From Saposhnikovia divaricata (Eukaryota > Streptophyta > Magnoliopsida > Apiales > Apiaceae), in NCBI GenBank assembly GCA_036435485.1, contig CM071598.1:43600501-43664500 (forward strand): DNA of 64,000 nt, in the 5' to 3' direction. The notes under the pieces were generated by a model, which was not told the origin of the DNA, did not search any database, and saw only the letters and a list, made by a program, of their open reading frames with translations. Position numbers and translations under genes: made by a program. Position 1 is the stretch's first letter; each line of letters starts with the position of its first letter. Below, piece after piece: positions 22,701 through 35,200 of the stretch.

Positions 22701-25520
22701 TATCCTTTAAAGGATAATGAAATTGTCTAGAAGATGCAATAGGCGGTATAAGATTGTTCCATAAACATTATCTGATAAACTACATTCAATTTAAAAATAG
22801 GTTTTAGTTAATGGAACACAGGACGCCTATTGCAATTCTATTATTCGCCATTATGATATGGATTTTGTGAACTTGTATTAGTGAAGTCAAAACAAACCTC
22901 ATATTATAAGATGTGGAAACAAATTACATATTTCAATATTTATTTTCTTGAGCTACAACTTTGGAAGTTATGTACATTTATCAGATAATTAGTTAAAAAA
23001 AAAAAATTGTCATTTTTCATGCATATAATTTCTAATTTTTCTGTTGGTTGACCATGGTTCTAAATTTCACTATATAGTTTGACAGTTATTGTTCAACTGC
23101 TATAAATTTAACACAATACTTTATATTCTGAAATTCCTGCATTTATTAATAAATAAAAGATCCTCCCTCTATCCTACCCTTTTTCTTTTGCATTTGGTTG
23201 TGCACATAGGACAAGAAAAAAGAAAAAAAGAGGATAAAATAGTGGATTCAAATCCAATTATATATAGTTAACAATAAATTTTGAAAATGTAAAGAAATAG
23301 TTGTGGGAATATTATATACCAAAAACAAAAAAGTAAAAGGCTTATCCTATAATTATTTTTAAGATATTCCACTTCCTAGAATCCTTTTGAAGATATATAC
23401 TATCAACTGACAAAATCATTATTGAATTGTACGACGTCTTCTACCATTAGCAAGGGAATAGATTTTCATAAGAAATTCATACATATGATCATTTCCATCT
23501 TTGTATATACAAACTGAATTAGTCGTAGAGCAAAAAATGCGTATGCTCTTAAAGAAATTGTATGCATGTTTCAAGTACAAGCGCAATGAGCCTGTAGGTA
23601 CAAAGCAACATAATAGGTGGTAAATATGTATTACCTCATTTAATGATGCAATTGTTCTCAGGTGATTGAACCCCAGATCTAGGTGCTTCAATTTGATACA
23701 TTTACGGAGGTTATCTACCCTTGTAAACTTGTTTCTACTTAGATCTAAGGTTTCGACAACAGGAAGAAGTTGCAAAGACTCATCCATAAGAAGCAATCCA
23801 TTACAAGCACATGAAACAGAATTTAGTCGATTCCACTGGGGAGAATCTTTTATCTCAGCAATTCTACTTGCGAAAACATGCCGAAGTGCATCCTGAGTTC
23901 AGAAAAGGGGGAAAAACATTGAGAATCAGTTTTTCGGATGTGCACTCGTGTAATTAATGTATGTTATTCACCTAGAATAATCTACATGGTTCATTTTGCA
24001 ATTCCTATATATTTCATAACATATTGAAAGGAAAAAAAGAAAAGTAATGCACCTCCAAACATAGCGTGGACCTTATACTACTACATTGCTACTAGTGCCC
24101 ATCAACATAGCATATTTTTAACATTAATAAAAGAGGTCTAAGAAATTGCATCTTACTCAAGAAAACAAGACATTCATGTGAAAAAGGAAAAGAAGATTAA
24201 ATTTCAAGGCATAAATATAGTGGTACATTGCGTCTCTGCTATGTGTACAACGAGATAGGTGGAAAATTTTAACTTATCTAATAAGAGCAACAATTTTATT
24301 TGTCCCAGCATTTAACTATCCAAATATACAGATGCAAGAACCTTACAAATTTGCAAGATTACCCAAACATATAAATCAGGATTGAAAAGATGTGACAAGA
24401 AACAGTAATTTGGAGTTCCAGGTATACAGAGTAGTGTTGGATTCATTGTGAAAACAAAGCAAGCTTTTCCTTGTGTTGCACTGCACCGAGGATAATGAAT
24501 CAATAATATCCAAATGCTCTAAAATTTTGGAGAAAATTACTGTAGTTCTATTGACCACATGAGCTATTTAATTCTGCTTGTTCTAGTTTTTTGCATTAAA
24601 CTAATCCATACACTCCTATTTCATTACTTAACATTACAATACAATATAATCATGGTGTGCAACACTTAAGCTTACCCCTAAATTGCAGCTCCATCCTCTA
24701 GAAAAAGGTTTTATGATTTCAATTATGGAGAATGTCAATGTAGTTGAGTTACTTGCTAGAGAGAATCAACAAACAAACTAACTAGAAATATTTGGAATGA
24801 AATCACACTACTTCTAGTTCAATTTTTTCACATATAATACATTCAAGTCAAACATTTGTAATTCATAACATAACTGCCACAAAATCGCAACCCATTAAAA
24901 AACAACAAAGTACAAAATACTTGACTACTTCAAATAATCATATTTCATAACATAATATTACTAACACAACATCACAACCAATTAGAACAAAAGTTTTTTA
25001 ACTAACTCAAATACTTCCAATTCAATATAACATTACAACACAATATCCTAATCAATCAAAGAAACGAAATAGCACTCACAGTGGAATTATGGCACACAAA
25101 TTTCTCCAAACTATGCCTCAATTCCAACAATCCTCGTGCCGCGGAAGTACTCAAATCACATCCACGCAACTCCAACACCTTCAATCTCTCAAACGGCAAC
25201 AACGACAACGGCGTCGGATCCCTAATATTCGGCGGAAGCACAGACACAACTTTCAACGACGTCAACAGCCGTAAAATCCGCCGGAGTTGTTCTAGGGCAC
25301 GGTGATCACCTAAATCGGAGATATAAGCACGGAGATAATCCACCGGAGCTCCGTCGAGAAGCGATTCGAGCTCCGATAAAGCTTCGAGTCTCGATTGAAC
25401 GTAGTGGAGACCTACCGGATTGAGCTTCAAAGTTACGGTGCCGTCGATTAAATTTCCGGCGAGTTTGTCGACGAATTTGACGAGAGATTCGAGGTAACGA
25501 TCGCCGGTGACGAGAGGCAT
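13718..25520 (-). CDS. Leucine-rich-repeat protein, STK11IP/LIP1-like
   Basis: Eleven exons, all GT-AG: 25520-25080, 23892-23635, 20851-20609, 20450-20307, 20160-18692, 17341-17268, 17139-17058, 16963-16838, 15741-15635, 14919-14762, 14041-13718. They total 3,426 nt (1,141 residues plus stop) and every phase closes, which supports the model. Residues 1-147 are the conserved N-terminal domain (HYVQSRLEALSELESLL; LPFERLKVLELRGCDLS). Residues about 165-305 hold roughly five SDS22-type leucine-rich repeats ending in LWLEGNPLCC. The 490-residue exon 5 is acidic, Ser-rich and probably disordered. Exons 6-11 form a conserved C-terminal domain (GLGLQIVRVCF, LRSLEQVQVDLF, WFSEESLFKF). The order matches animal STK11IP (LKB1-interacting protein 1) and its uncharacterised plant homologues; the plant function is not established. 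Residues 1050-1079 are duplicated at 1080-1109. Introns reach 2.8 kb and contain no recognisable gene. Confidence 0.85.
13821..14000 (-). repeat. In-frame 90-bp tandem duplication in the last exon
   Basis: Units 13821-13910 and 13911-14000 differ by only a few bases. Each encodes a 30-residue block (K-A/V-MSKLCL-N/D-NTADEVETTHS...WKLR) and the frame is kept, so the protein has two copies before the conserved WFSEESLF segment. Confidence 0.9.
16240..16680. other. AT-rich block with TE-like relic in intron 8
   Basis: About 300 bp of strongly AT-rich sequence is followed by a short GC-rich patch (16560-16610) with GGTGGCGGCCGCCCC. It lies in the 1.1-kb intron between exons 8 and 9. It resembles a degraded transposon tail, but no class can be assigned. 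Confidence 0.3.
17961..17976 (+). repeat. Poly-C run in intron 5
   Basis: An uninterrupted run of about 16 cytosines lies inside the 1.35-kb intron between exons 5 and 6. On the gene's own strand it is poly-G. It is the only such run in the window and a likely site of sequencing length error. Confidence 0.7.
22636..22727. repeat. 45-bp tandem duplication in intron 2
   Basis: TTATCCTCTTGACCCTCTGC followed by a GGATAATGAAAT segment occurs twice back to back. A related ATTGTTCCATAAACATTATC word brackets the pair at about 22620 and 22750. It lies in the 2.8-kb intron between exons 2 and 3. Confidence 0.7.
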
Positions 25521-25900
25521 TGCGATGAAGATAGAATTATAGTAATATATACATATACGTATGTGTATGTATAGATTAGTTTTGTTACTTGTGTATGTTT
25601 GTGTAATTGGGGAGAAATTGAAGAGAGATTAGCGAGAGAGAGAGAGAGAGAGAGAGAGAAGGAGGGGAGTAATTAGGAAGGGAGAGTAGTGGTATTATTG
25701 TAAGTATAATTTCGAGATGTGTGTATAAATAAATGAACAGGGGTTTTCTAATGATTGGGGTTGTGGAATATTTTCGGGGTACAGAGGACACGTGGACACC
25801 ATGCACTGTTCTGACCATGTGACTTGTTGTCTCTTGGTAGTTGGTACTAATTGTTCCTAATTGTTTGATTTTTCAAACTTAATTATCGTTTACATTTTTT
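25521..25900 (-). promoter_or_regulatory. Upstream region of the LRR gene with (GA)n tract
   Basis: Directly upstream of the start codon at 25520. A GA dinucleotide repeat at about 25634-25660 becomes CT-rich in the sense orientation, a common feature of plant 5' leaders. No TATA box or start site could be fixed with confidence. Confidence 0.4.
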
Positions 25901-26160
25901 TTAAACAATTAATTATTGTTTACTTCAATACTCTTTAAAATCCATCAATTAATCAACTAGAAGTTATTTTACTTATTTTTGTTAAAACAAGAAAATTTAT
26001 TAAATATTTTGGTAAAAGAAAAACTGAAGCTAAAGGTTACAATACATTAAATTTCACTTACAATACTAATAAAAGGCATAAAAAAATTAGTCAAAACAAT
26101 CTAAAACCTAGAAAGAAAATAAATTAAATACTTCAACAACCGATTAAGGTTTTATTCCAA

Positions 26161-26440
26161 TCTATATATATACTATTATATAATAAGCAAACAAGAGTAT
26201 AATTTGGTTGTTTGGTTTAACTTGGTTCAATCATCTAAAATAATAGTGACAGTCAGATATTTAGTAAATAGATGATAACTGTTAGATCTAATAATAAGAA
26301 ATATAAATTTTATATTTAAATCCCTCTTCTAAATAATCAAGGTTCGAATCCCGTCAATAACAAATTTACATTAATATTTTATATTATTAATTATAATCAA
26401 TACATATCATTAAAGTAACTCGTGCTTTGCACTGGCTATA
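26161..26440 (+). mobile_element. Small degenerate Helitron-like element
   Basis: Starts TCTATATATATACTATTATA, like the 5' ends of the Helitrons downstream. It ends with a decayed CGTGCTTTGCACTGG hairpin and CTATAAGCTCTAG. It contains GGTTCGAATCC, a word also found in tRNA B boxes, but no tRNA fold is seen. Non-coding. Confidence 0.45.
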
Positions 26441-26925
26441 AGCTCTAGCTTATGGCTTATAAGTCCATAAGAGCTTATGGGTGGTGTTTACCTATTTAAG
26501 TTTTAGTTCAACTTATAACTTATATGTTGATAAGTTGAATGTTAAGAAATCCTAACATTCAACATTCAACTTATTCTTATTTCTCGATACACGCAATATA
26601 TAATATCATTCAAATCTTCAAAATCATATATCTTTTGATTCGTTCATTAAAAAATTGATATGCATATATCAAATTTCTCTACTCATCGATATCTATCCAT
26701 CGACATCCATTGATATATATTAAAAACCAAATATTTTGAAAATAATAAAAAAAGTTAACTTATAAGTTCTGATTTACCAAACACTCTACTGATTTATAAG
26801 TTCTGATTTACCGAACACTCTAATGACTTATAATTTCTGATTTACTTATCACTTATATGACACTTATGCTTATAAACCATAAGCTACTTATTTTAAGGTA
26901 TGCCAAACGGCCCCCTATATTTGTT
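26436..26925. repeat. MITE-like inverted repeat rich in CTTATAAGT words
   Basis: The ends read TAGCTTATGGCTTATAAG and CTTATAAACCATAAGCTA, an inverted pair, with many internal ACTTATAAGT-type words. The right flank TATGCCAAACGGCCCC and left GGTGTTTACC are typical of widespread plant hAT-like MITEs. No target duplication was confirmed. Confidence 0.45.
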
Positions 26926-27336
26926 AGAAAAAGTTGATCTATGAAATGTTGACGGAGGATTAAAGGATGTGATCCAATTCTTTTTCCTTTATGAACTTAT
27001 TTTTAGTGTTCTGTTTTACATAATGTGCCGAATTAAATTAAATCTCGTCAATTATTGTATTTCTTAAAAAAAATATGTTTTCACAATTATTTAATTTAAA
27101 ACGAATCACATAATGTCTCCTTACGTGAAATTTCATCTCAAATTTGATATTAATACTTTTTAAAATAACAATAATAATATGGCTAGGAATGTCCATTATC
27201 ATAACTCCCTTGACTTGTATTCTTTCCAAATTTCTTATTAGTAGAATAAACATAGTTTTCCAACTTTCCCTCGATTATTTTACCATATTCCAGGATTGAC
27301 ACATTCGTGAATTTTATATTTAACAATTTTTTTATA
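26926..27336. other. AT-rich intergenic DNA
   Basis: No gene, RNA or clear repeat was recognised. Short open frames here are AT-rich and unsupported. Confidence 0.3.
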
Positions 27337-28878
27337 TCTATACTATTATATAAATTTCGAAACATTGAAAGTTTTGGTATCTGTTTTTTGGTACTAAGTG
27401 AATTTACTTATTTACCCTTCATTATAATTAAAAATATATATGATATCTATACTATTAAAATTCCTAAAATAAATAATAACATAATATGATTAATGGTAAG
27501 TAGTCGATTGCTTTTTTTCACAATTACTTTTAATTGAAGATATTACCTTTAAAAACACCTACTAATCTTACAATCACAAATATCTATACTATTATATAAA
27601 AGCCGAAACAATAAAAGAGTTTTGGTATCTGTTTTTTGTTACTAAGTGAATTTATTTATTTACCCTTCATTATAAAGAAAAATATATATGATATCTATAC
27701 TATTAAAACTCCTAAAATAAATAATAACATAATATAATTAATGGTAAGTAGTCGATTGCCTTTTTTCACATTTACTTTTAATTGAAGATATTACCTTTTA
27801 TAAACACCTACTAATCTTACAATCATTAATATATACCCGAAAATATCACATCATATTTTTCAATTATTAATAAAATATATTAAAAATCTGTATACGTTGT
27901 TTATAAAACATCAATCGTATCATATCTTACAATCATTAATATTTCCTTTCAAATTGCAACATGATACCTTTTTAATTTAAAACTAATCTTGCAATCATTA
28001 ATATATACCCTAAAATATTACATCATATTTTTCAATTATTAATCAAAATATATTAAAAATCTGTATACGTTGTTTATAATAAGGAAACATTAGTATAATC
28101 CGTAAACATGAGTATATTAAATTATATTAAATTAAAATTCATTAATTAAAATAATGGTAAGTAGTCGATTGCCTTAATCAAATTATAATTACTATAAACT
28201 AATCAATTACCTTTTTCACATAAATCGTATAGTCTTTTTAATTTTCACGTTACCTTTCTATTTCAATAGCTAAAAAATATTTTTTTCCAATTATATCACG
28301 GGAGGTTCTATTTAATAAAAGAAACTAATAATATTCTAATATTAATAATTAACTGATTTTCTTTTTCAGCTAAAACGTATCATCTTTTATATATTTTTTA
28401 ACTAAAATCACTCTTTTAATAGAAATATCACGTACAATATTAATTTCTTCTTTTCAAAAATCATTACGAGCAATTGTATTTAATAAAATAACGTAATTAA
28501 ATTATAAATACTATAAACTAATCAATTACCCTTTTCACCTAAAACATGTTACCTTTTTAATTTTCTTTAACTAAATCTTTTCTTATTCTAATCATTACAC
28601 GGGCATTATATTTAATAAAATAAAAAAATTATTTTATAATTACTAATAATTAAACAATTATTTTTTTCAACTAAAACCTATCATCTTTCTACATTTTCTG
28701 ACTAAAATCTCTCCATTTTTAGAAATATCATAGATAACATTTATACAACTATTATCAAATCATCTCATATAAAAATTTAAGCCTCCAAAATTAATATTTC
28801 AAAAAATAATTTAAATTAATACAAAAATTTTTATATAATATTTTAAAAAATCCGTGCGTCGCACGGGTTTTAAGCTAG
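27337..28878 (+). mobile_element. Non-autonomous Helitron, family 1, with duplicated 5' end
   Basis: Two successive 5' ends of the form A-TCTATACTATTATATAAA begin at 27337 and 27583, each followed by the same CCGAAAC...GTTTTGGTATCTG sequence. A related TCTATACTATTAAAA occurs at 27446. The 3' end has the hairpin CCGTGCGTCGCACGG, then TTTTAAGCTAG-T, the CTRR terminus and T flank of Helitrons. There is no coding sequence. A large part of it is mirrored at 29104-38320. Confidence 0.7.
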
Positions 28879-29800
28879 TATTTCTAAAATCGGTAACAAT
28901 GTATGTACGAAATGTTCGTTACTTAAAATTAAAATAATAGAAATTAAATATGTATCCACCATTTTTGAATGAAAAAAATATTAATCATATATATTTTGTG
29001 AGTTTCTAGGATTAAACTAAATTAACAATGCATCGATATGTCCTCAACTTTTAAAGACATCCTCAACTGTTAAAAACTTTGTAAATATTATGCATTTATA
29101 TGAAACTAGCTTAAAACCCGTGCGATGCACGGATTTTTTAAAATATTATATGAATTTTTTTCATTAATTTAAATTATTTTTTGAAATATTAATTTTGGAG
29201 GCTTAAATTTTTATATGAGATGATTTGATAATAGTTGTATAAATGTTATCCATGATATTCTAAAAATGGAGAGATTTTAGTCAGAAAATATAGAAAGATG
29301 ATAGGTTTTAGGTGAAAAAAATAATTTTTAATTATTAGTAATTATAAAATAATTCTTTTATTTTATTAAATATAATGTCCGTGTAATGATTAGAATAAGA
29401 GAGAATTTAGTTAAAGAAAATTAAAAAGGTAACATGTTTTTGGTGAAAAAGGTAATTGATTAGTTTATAGTATTTATAATTTAATTACGTTATTTTACTA
29501 AATACAATTGCTCGTAATGTTTTTTAAAAAGAAGAAATTAATATTGTACGTGATATTTCTATTAAAAGAGGGATTTTAGTTAGAAAATATATAAAAGATG
29601 ATACGTTTTAGCTGAAAAAGAAAATCAATTAATTATTAATATTAGAATATTATTTGTATTAAATAGAACCGCCCGTGATATAATTGGAAAAATAGATATT
29701 TTAGCTATAGAAATAGAAAGGCAACGTGAAAATTAAAAAGATTATACGATTTATTTGAAAAAGGTAATTGATTAGTTTATAGTAATTATAATCTAATTAA

Positions 29801-29817
29801 GGCAATTGACTACTTAC
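29801..29817 (+). repeat. LINE target-site duplication, left copy
   Basis: GGCAATTGACTACTTAC here and, exactly repeated, at 37617-37633 just after the poly-A tail. It may extend by two A residues on the left. It belongs to the host Helitron sequence, which has the same word at its other copies. Confidence 0.85.
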
Positions 29818-29849
29818 ATCTCTTCAAACAAAATTGAAGTTAAGGAACG

Positions 29850-32211
29850 ATGGGGAGAGCAGAGGAGAGAGAGGAGAGAGAAAGCAAAAGATCCGTTAGA
29901 AATTTTGAATCTAGACCAAAGATTCAATCTAGGGCAGCATCGCCGGCGACTGGAAAAGGAGGAGCAAACCAAGAGGAGTGGAAGGAAGTAGTCTACATCT
30001 CGGATAATCTCTTCGAAGAAACAAAGAAGGAAGCACTAAAGATGAAGAAGCTCTTGGATAAGGAAACCATTGCGGCGCTGGAAAGTAATAACTTGGGTAT
30101 CCTAAGATACACAGTTAATCGTCTTCATAGAATCAGAAGAAGTGTGAGCACAAAGAATCTTCAAGGAGTAATGGACGGAGACTCAATAGATTTAGAAAGG
30201 GCTCTTAAGGAACTGTTGCTCTGTTCTTAGGAGGGTCCAGTAGTTAAGTTCCTAGATGAAGAAAAGCAAGAAAAGGTTGAAAGAGGGGAAAAAGAACATA
30301 TCAAATTCTTGAAAAATAACCATACTTGGATGGACACAAACACAAGAGCTATGATTGAAGAAGGAGATGGGGAAGGCATTAGAATGGCTTCTAATCAAGT
30401 CCATTTTAAGAGTCTTAGGAATCTGAAAGAGGTAGAATATCAGCCAAGTGTTCACACAAAAACTTATGTTCAAGCAGTGAAGAACGAAAGTTTAAAGGAA
30501 GAAAGGCAGGAAAGAGAATGGACAATTGTGGAGAACAGGAAGAAAAGAAAGAAGAATTATAGCAAAGAGGCTAATAGAGGTACCATCTTTGTCGCAAAAA
30601 TACCATTATTGGCGAAAGCAAAGGAAGTTTGGGACTTTTTCAAACAGGCGGGTCATGTGTTAGACATCATTCTACCCAGGAAGAGAGACAAAAACAATAA
30701 CAGAATAGGTTTTGTGAAGATTCAGAGCGAAAAAGAGGTTGATGTATTCATTAATCTCTTGGGAAGTCGTAAGTTTCAAGGAGTTAATCTCTCAATGAGT
30801 CAAGCAGGACATAAGAGTATCAAAGCAACTACATCCGAAGATCTACGTAATACCAACAATGGAGCCTCTCGAGGAATTCAGATGGATGACTTCCGTAAAA
30901 GGACAACAGAACAGAAGGAGAAAGAGAAAGTCTCTGCAGAACCAAAGCACAAGACACCACTAATGAACAAGCAAGAGAATATCAAAATCATAAAATCGGA
31001 GAAAGTCTATATTCCGGTGGCGAATAGTGTTCAAGGTATGGAGAAGAATCTATCTTTGAGTTTAATTGGATTCTCATTATTCCCAATGAAAGGAACCATT
31101 ATGCAGGAAGTTCTTAGAGAACTGGGAGTCAAATTTGACAGAATAATAGAACAATCTTGTTGGAAGTTCATCATTCAATTTGATAGTATTGAAAGCAAAA
31201 AATCTTTTAAGGAAGACTCAGTAAAGGAATGGCTACATAACCTGAGGCCATTTGAAGAAGAAGATTTTACTGTCAAAAGGAAAGTTGCAGTAGAAATAAG
31301 AGGGCTTCCTTTTAATGCTTGGTCAGAACAGAATCTTACTGCCATCACTAAAGAAATAGGATCATGGGGGTGGTGGATTAACAGAGAAATGGAAGAAAAC
31401 AGATTGGATCTTCCAAGAGTTTGTTTGTACACAAATGTAATGGATAAAATCTCAGCTAAAAAATGTATGAAGGTGAAGGAGGTATGCTTTGAGATAAGTG
31501 TGCTAGAAATCCAATATGATTTCCAGAAAGAAGATACACCCCCCAAGGAAACATCTGGCAAAAAGCCTTCAGAGAAGGTAGTCAAAGGAGTTAGCTCCTC
31601 ACTCAATAGCAAAGATTGGAATGGAGGTGAGTATTGTGAGCCAATCAATCAATATTCCCCCCCTAATATCTGAAGTTCCTAATTCTATTGAAGATGAAGA
31701 TTCAATCAATAGTGTCATAGCTGAAAATTTAGAGACAGCTAATGATGAAGAGGAGATCGAGGGAATCAATATTCATAAACCCATGAAGGATTTAGTTTGG
31801 GACTACCCTAAATCATTAGATAGAGGAGAATCTGTTGTTTCTATAGGAAATACAGAGGGGGATCTTGGGAGCTCTCAGACATCCTTGTGCAATTTGATGC
31901 AGAAGTTTAAAATCAAAGGTGTAGGAAGACCTAAAAAGAAGAAGTTCAAGAAAAGGCCTTTTGAGAGTGGTAGATGCAAATTCATGAATCATAACTGGAA
32001 AAAGGTTGGGTCAAAAAACTCAGCACCTTTGAAGATGATCTCTCATGAGAATTTTCCTGTCTTGCCAAAAGAGATTCACTCATCTCAAAGAAACATGGAA
32101 GAAGCATATGAAATTTTGGAGGTAGCAGAACAAATGGGATTAATTGCAAATGGAAACAGAGATGACACAACAAAGGTCATCAAGGATCAATTAGACCAAG
32201 GTGACATCTAG
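29850..32211 (+). pseudogene. LINE ORF1 (RRM-type RNA-binding protein), one stop and one frameshift
   Basis: One frame runs from the ATG at 29850 through an in-frame TAG (30228-30230) to 31673. It then shifts at a run of seven C residues (about 31657-31663) into the frame that ends at 32211. The centre has an RNA-recognition motif (RGTIFVAKIPLLAKAKEVWD ... RIGFVKIQ), followed by a second domain typical of plant L1 ORF1 (WKFIIQFDS..., VEIRGLPFNAW) and a basic KKKKFKKRPF patch. Known plant L1 ORF1 proteins bind the element's RNA. ORF2 starts 40 bp downstream. Confidence 0.75.
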
Positions 32212-32251
32212 ATATCCCTGATCAAAAGTAATTTAAGTTTCTTACTTATTC

Positions 32252-35200
32252 ATGGATAGTATCAAACTATTGAATTGGAACATTAGAGGATTGGGGAAGC
32301 AGAAAAATAAGGAAAATTTAAGAGAACTTATAAGGAAATGGGAACCTAATGTGATTTGTATCCAAGAAGTAAAACAACAAGTATTTGACACAAGCACTCT
32401 GGTAGAAATGTGGCCAAATGTCAAAGCTCAAGGAATATTTCAGCAGGCACTAGGACAAGCTGGTGGGCTTTTTTCTGCATGGGATAATGATTTGTTCATT
32501 TTATTAAATTGTGAGAACTCCTGGAATTGGTTGGGATTTACACTAAAGTGTGTCAAGAGTGGTAGTATTTTCAGCATTTTCAACATTTATGCTCCCCAAC
32601 AAGACAGGTTAAAGGAAGACTTATGGAAAACATTGGGGAGTATAGCTGATAGAGTTGAAAATCATCCTGCTATTTTTGTAGGGGATTTCAATAGCATCAG
32701 AGATATCAAAGAAAAAGTGGGTGTAACGGAAGATAGAAGAGGTATAAGATCTTTCAACAGATGGATAAAGGAGGCCAATTTATTTGAAATTCCATTGTTA
32801 AATACTGAATTCACATGGATTGGACCATCAGGGAAAAGGAGTAGGATTGATAGAGCATTTTGTAATAGCGCATGGTTTCAGCAGGGAGAGTGGATCTTGA
32901 AGGCTATGCCAAGAAAGAACTCTGATCATAAACCATTAGGAATCTCTGTTCAAGAATCAGATTGGGGGCCAAAACCATTCAGATTCTTCAACATATGGCT
33001 ATCAAATAAGAAGTCAAAAGACACACTTAAAAGCTTGTTATCTAAGGTCAAATCTCTAGGACATCAAGACATTCAACAAGTCCTTAGATCTTTCAAGAAG
33101 GAAGTAAAAGAGTGGAATCTTACTCAAAATGGCAACATTCATAAGAAAATAGAAGCAGCAGAGGAAGCCTTGAGTAAAGCGGAAGATGATCATAGATCAG
33201 TAAAACTAATTGAAGCCTATAGACAAGAATTAGAAGAATTGATTTTGATCAAGAACAGCATGCTTAAACAGAAGGCTAGAATCAAATGGTTGAAGGAAGG
33301 AGACAAGAATACAAGGTTTTTCCACAAAGCAATATCCAAAAGGAGAGCAAAAAACCAAATAAAAAAATTGCTCTGGGAAGGGAGAATTTTAAACAAGCCT
33401 TCAGAAATTAAAGCAGCTTTCAAATTGCATTTTGAAAGAATGTTCAGTAAAAGGAAAGGTTGCAACCTCTTCGACGTACAGAATCTGTTACCACAGAGGA
33501 TCAATAATGAAGAAGCCTTCAATCTTGAAAGACCATTAGTAATGGAGGAAGTTGAAATAGCATTGCATCAGAGTGATTCTGATAAGGCACCAGGTCCAGA
33601 TGGGATAAATACAGGAGTGTTAAAATCATTTTGGGCAGACTTGAAACAGGACATGTTAGATTTTATCTTTGAGTTTATGAACAAAGGTATTATGCCTAAA
33701 GGTATGAATTCTTCTTTCATAACTCTTATTCCAAAAATCCCTCAGCCCAAGCTAGCCACAGACTTTAGACCTATCAGTCTCATAAATTGTTCCCTGAAAA
33801 TCTTGACAAAAGTCTTGGCAAATAGATTATCAACAGTGATTGGGAAAATCATAGGAGAGACTCAATCTGGTTTTATTAAAGGAAGGAACATCTCAGAGGG
33901 TATCATGATAACTAACGAAATTGCACATTCACTCAAAAGTGGTTTATCAAGTGGAATAATGATTAAGTTGGATTTTGAGAAGGCATTTGACTCGGTGGAT
34001 TGGGATTGCTTACTAAGGGTTCTGAACTTAGTAGGCTTTGGAGACAAATGGTGTAGCTGGATAAAAAACATCTTCATCTCAATGAGAGCATCAGTCCTAG
34101 TAAATGGTTCTCCCTCAGATGAATTCAAGTTTGGAAGAGGTTTGAGACAGGGGGATCCATTATCTCCATCACTGTTCAACATAATTGGAGAAGTGTTCAG
34201 TGCTATGATGATAAAAGCAGAATCTTTAGGCATGCTGAAAGGGATCAAGATAGGACATGGAGCAAAGAACCTCTCACATCTGCAATTTGCAGATGATACC
34301 ATTATATTCCTCCAACCAAGTGTTGCAAGTATCTTAAATCTCAGAAGGATATTAAATTGTTTTCAATTGACAACAGGACTGAAGATAAATTTCAATAAAA
34401 GTTTCTTGTATTCATGGGAAAAGGATGCAGTAGAGAAAGCACATTGGGCAAATTTATTGGGTTGTAAAGTAGGAGAAATCCCCTTCACTTATCTGGGTGC
34501 ACCTATAGGCTCAGATCCAAAGAAAAAGGAATTCTGGTCTCCTCTATTGCAGAAAATGGATCTCAAATTAGCCTCCTGGAAATGCAAATCTCTTAATGAA
34601 GCAGGGAGAAGCACCTTGATCAAAGATACTTTAAACTCTTTACCAGTTTACTGGTTTAGTTTATTCAAAATCCCCAAAGGTATTTGCAGGGAACTAGAGA
34701 AGAAGAGAAGAGCTTTCTACTGGAAGGAATTAATAGAAGACAATGGAGGAAACAGAAGACTCCACTTATTAAGCTGGAAAACACTGTGTCAACCCAAAAT
34801 AAAAGGGGGCTTAGGATTGGGAATCCTACAAGCAAAAAACTCGGCTATGTTGAGTAAATGGTGGTGGAGGTGGTTGGTAGAAAGAAACAAATCATGGTGG
34901 AAGGTGATCAGAGACAAATATAATTTAAAAGAATACCTCAATCTTGATCAGTGTAGGAATTTGAGGGAAGTCTCTTCAATTTTTAAGAGCATTTCACAAC
35001 CAAGTGGAGATTATGATTGGAGTGTATTTTTTAGCAGAAATAATTATTACTGGAAAATTGGTGATGGAAAGGATGTTTTATTCTGGGAAGATATCTGGCA
35101 TGGTGAGTCCTCATTGGCAGAGTCATATGGTAGGCTGTACTCTCTTTCAAACTGCAAATCTCTAAACATTGAAACAGTTAAAGAAATTTGGTTGGGGCAC

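Noticed and set aside
26330..26360. Possible tRNA because of GGTTCGAATCC
   Set aside because: No acceptor stem, A box or cloverleaf could be drawn. The word is part of a Helitron-like repeat.
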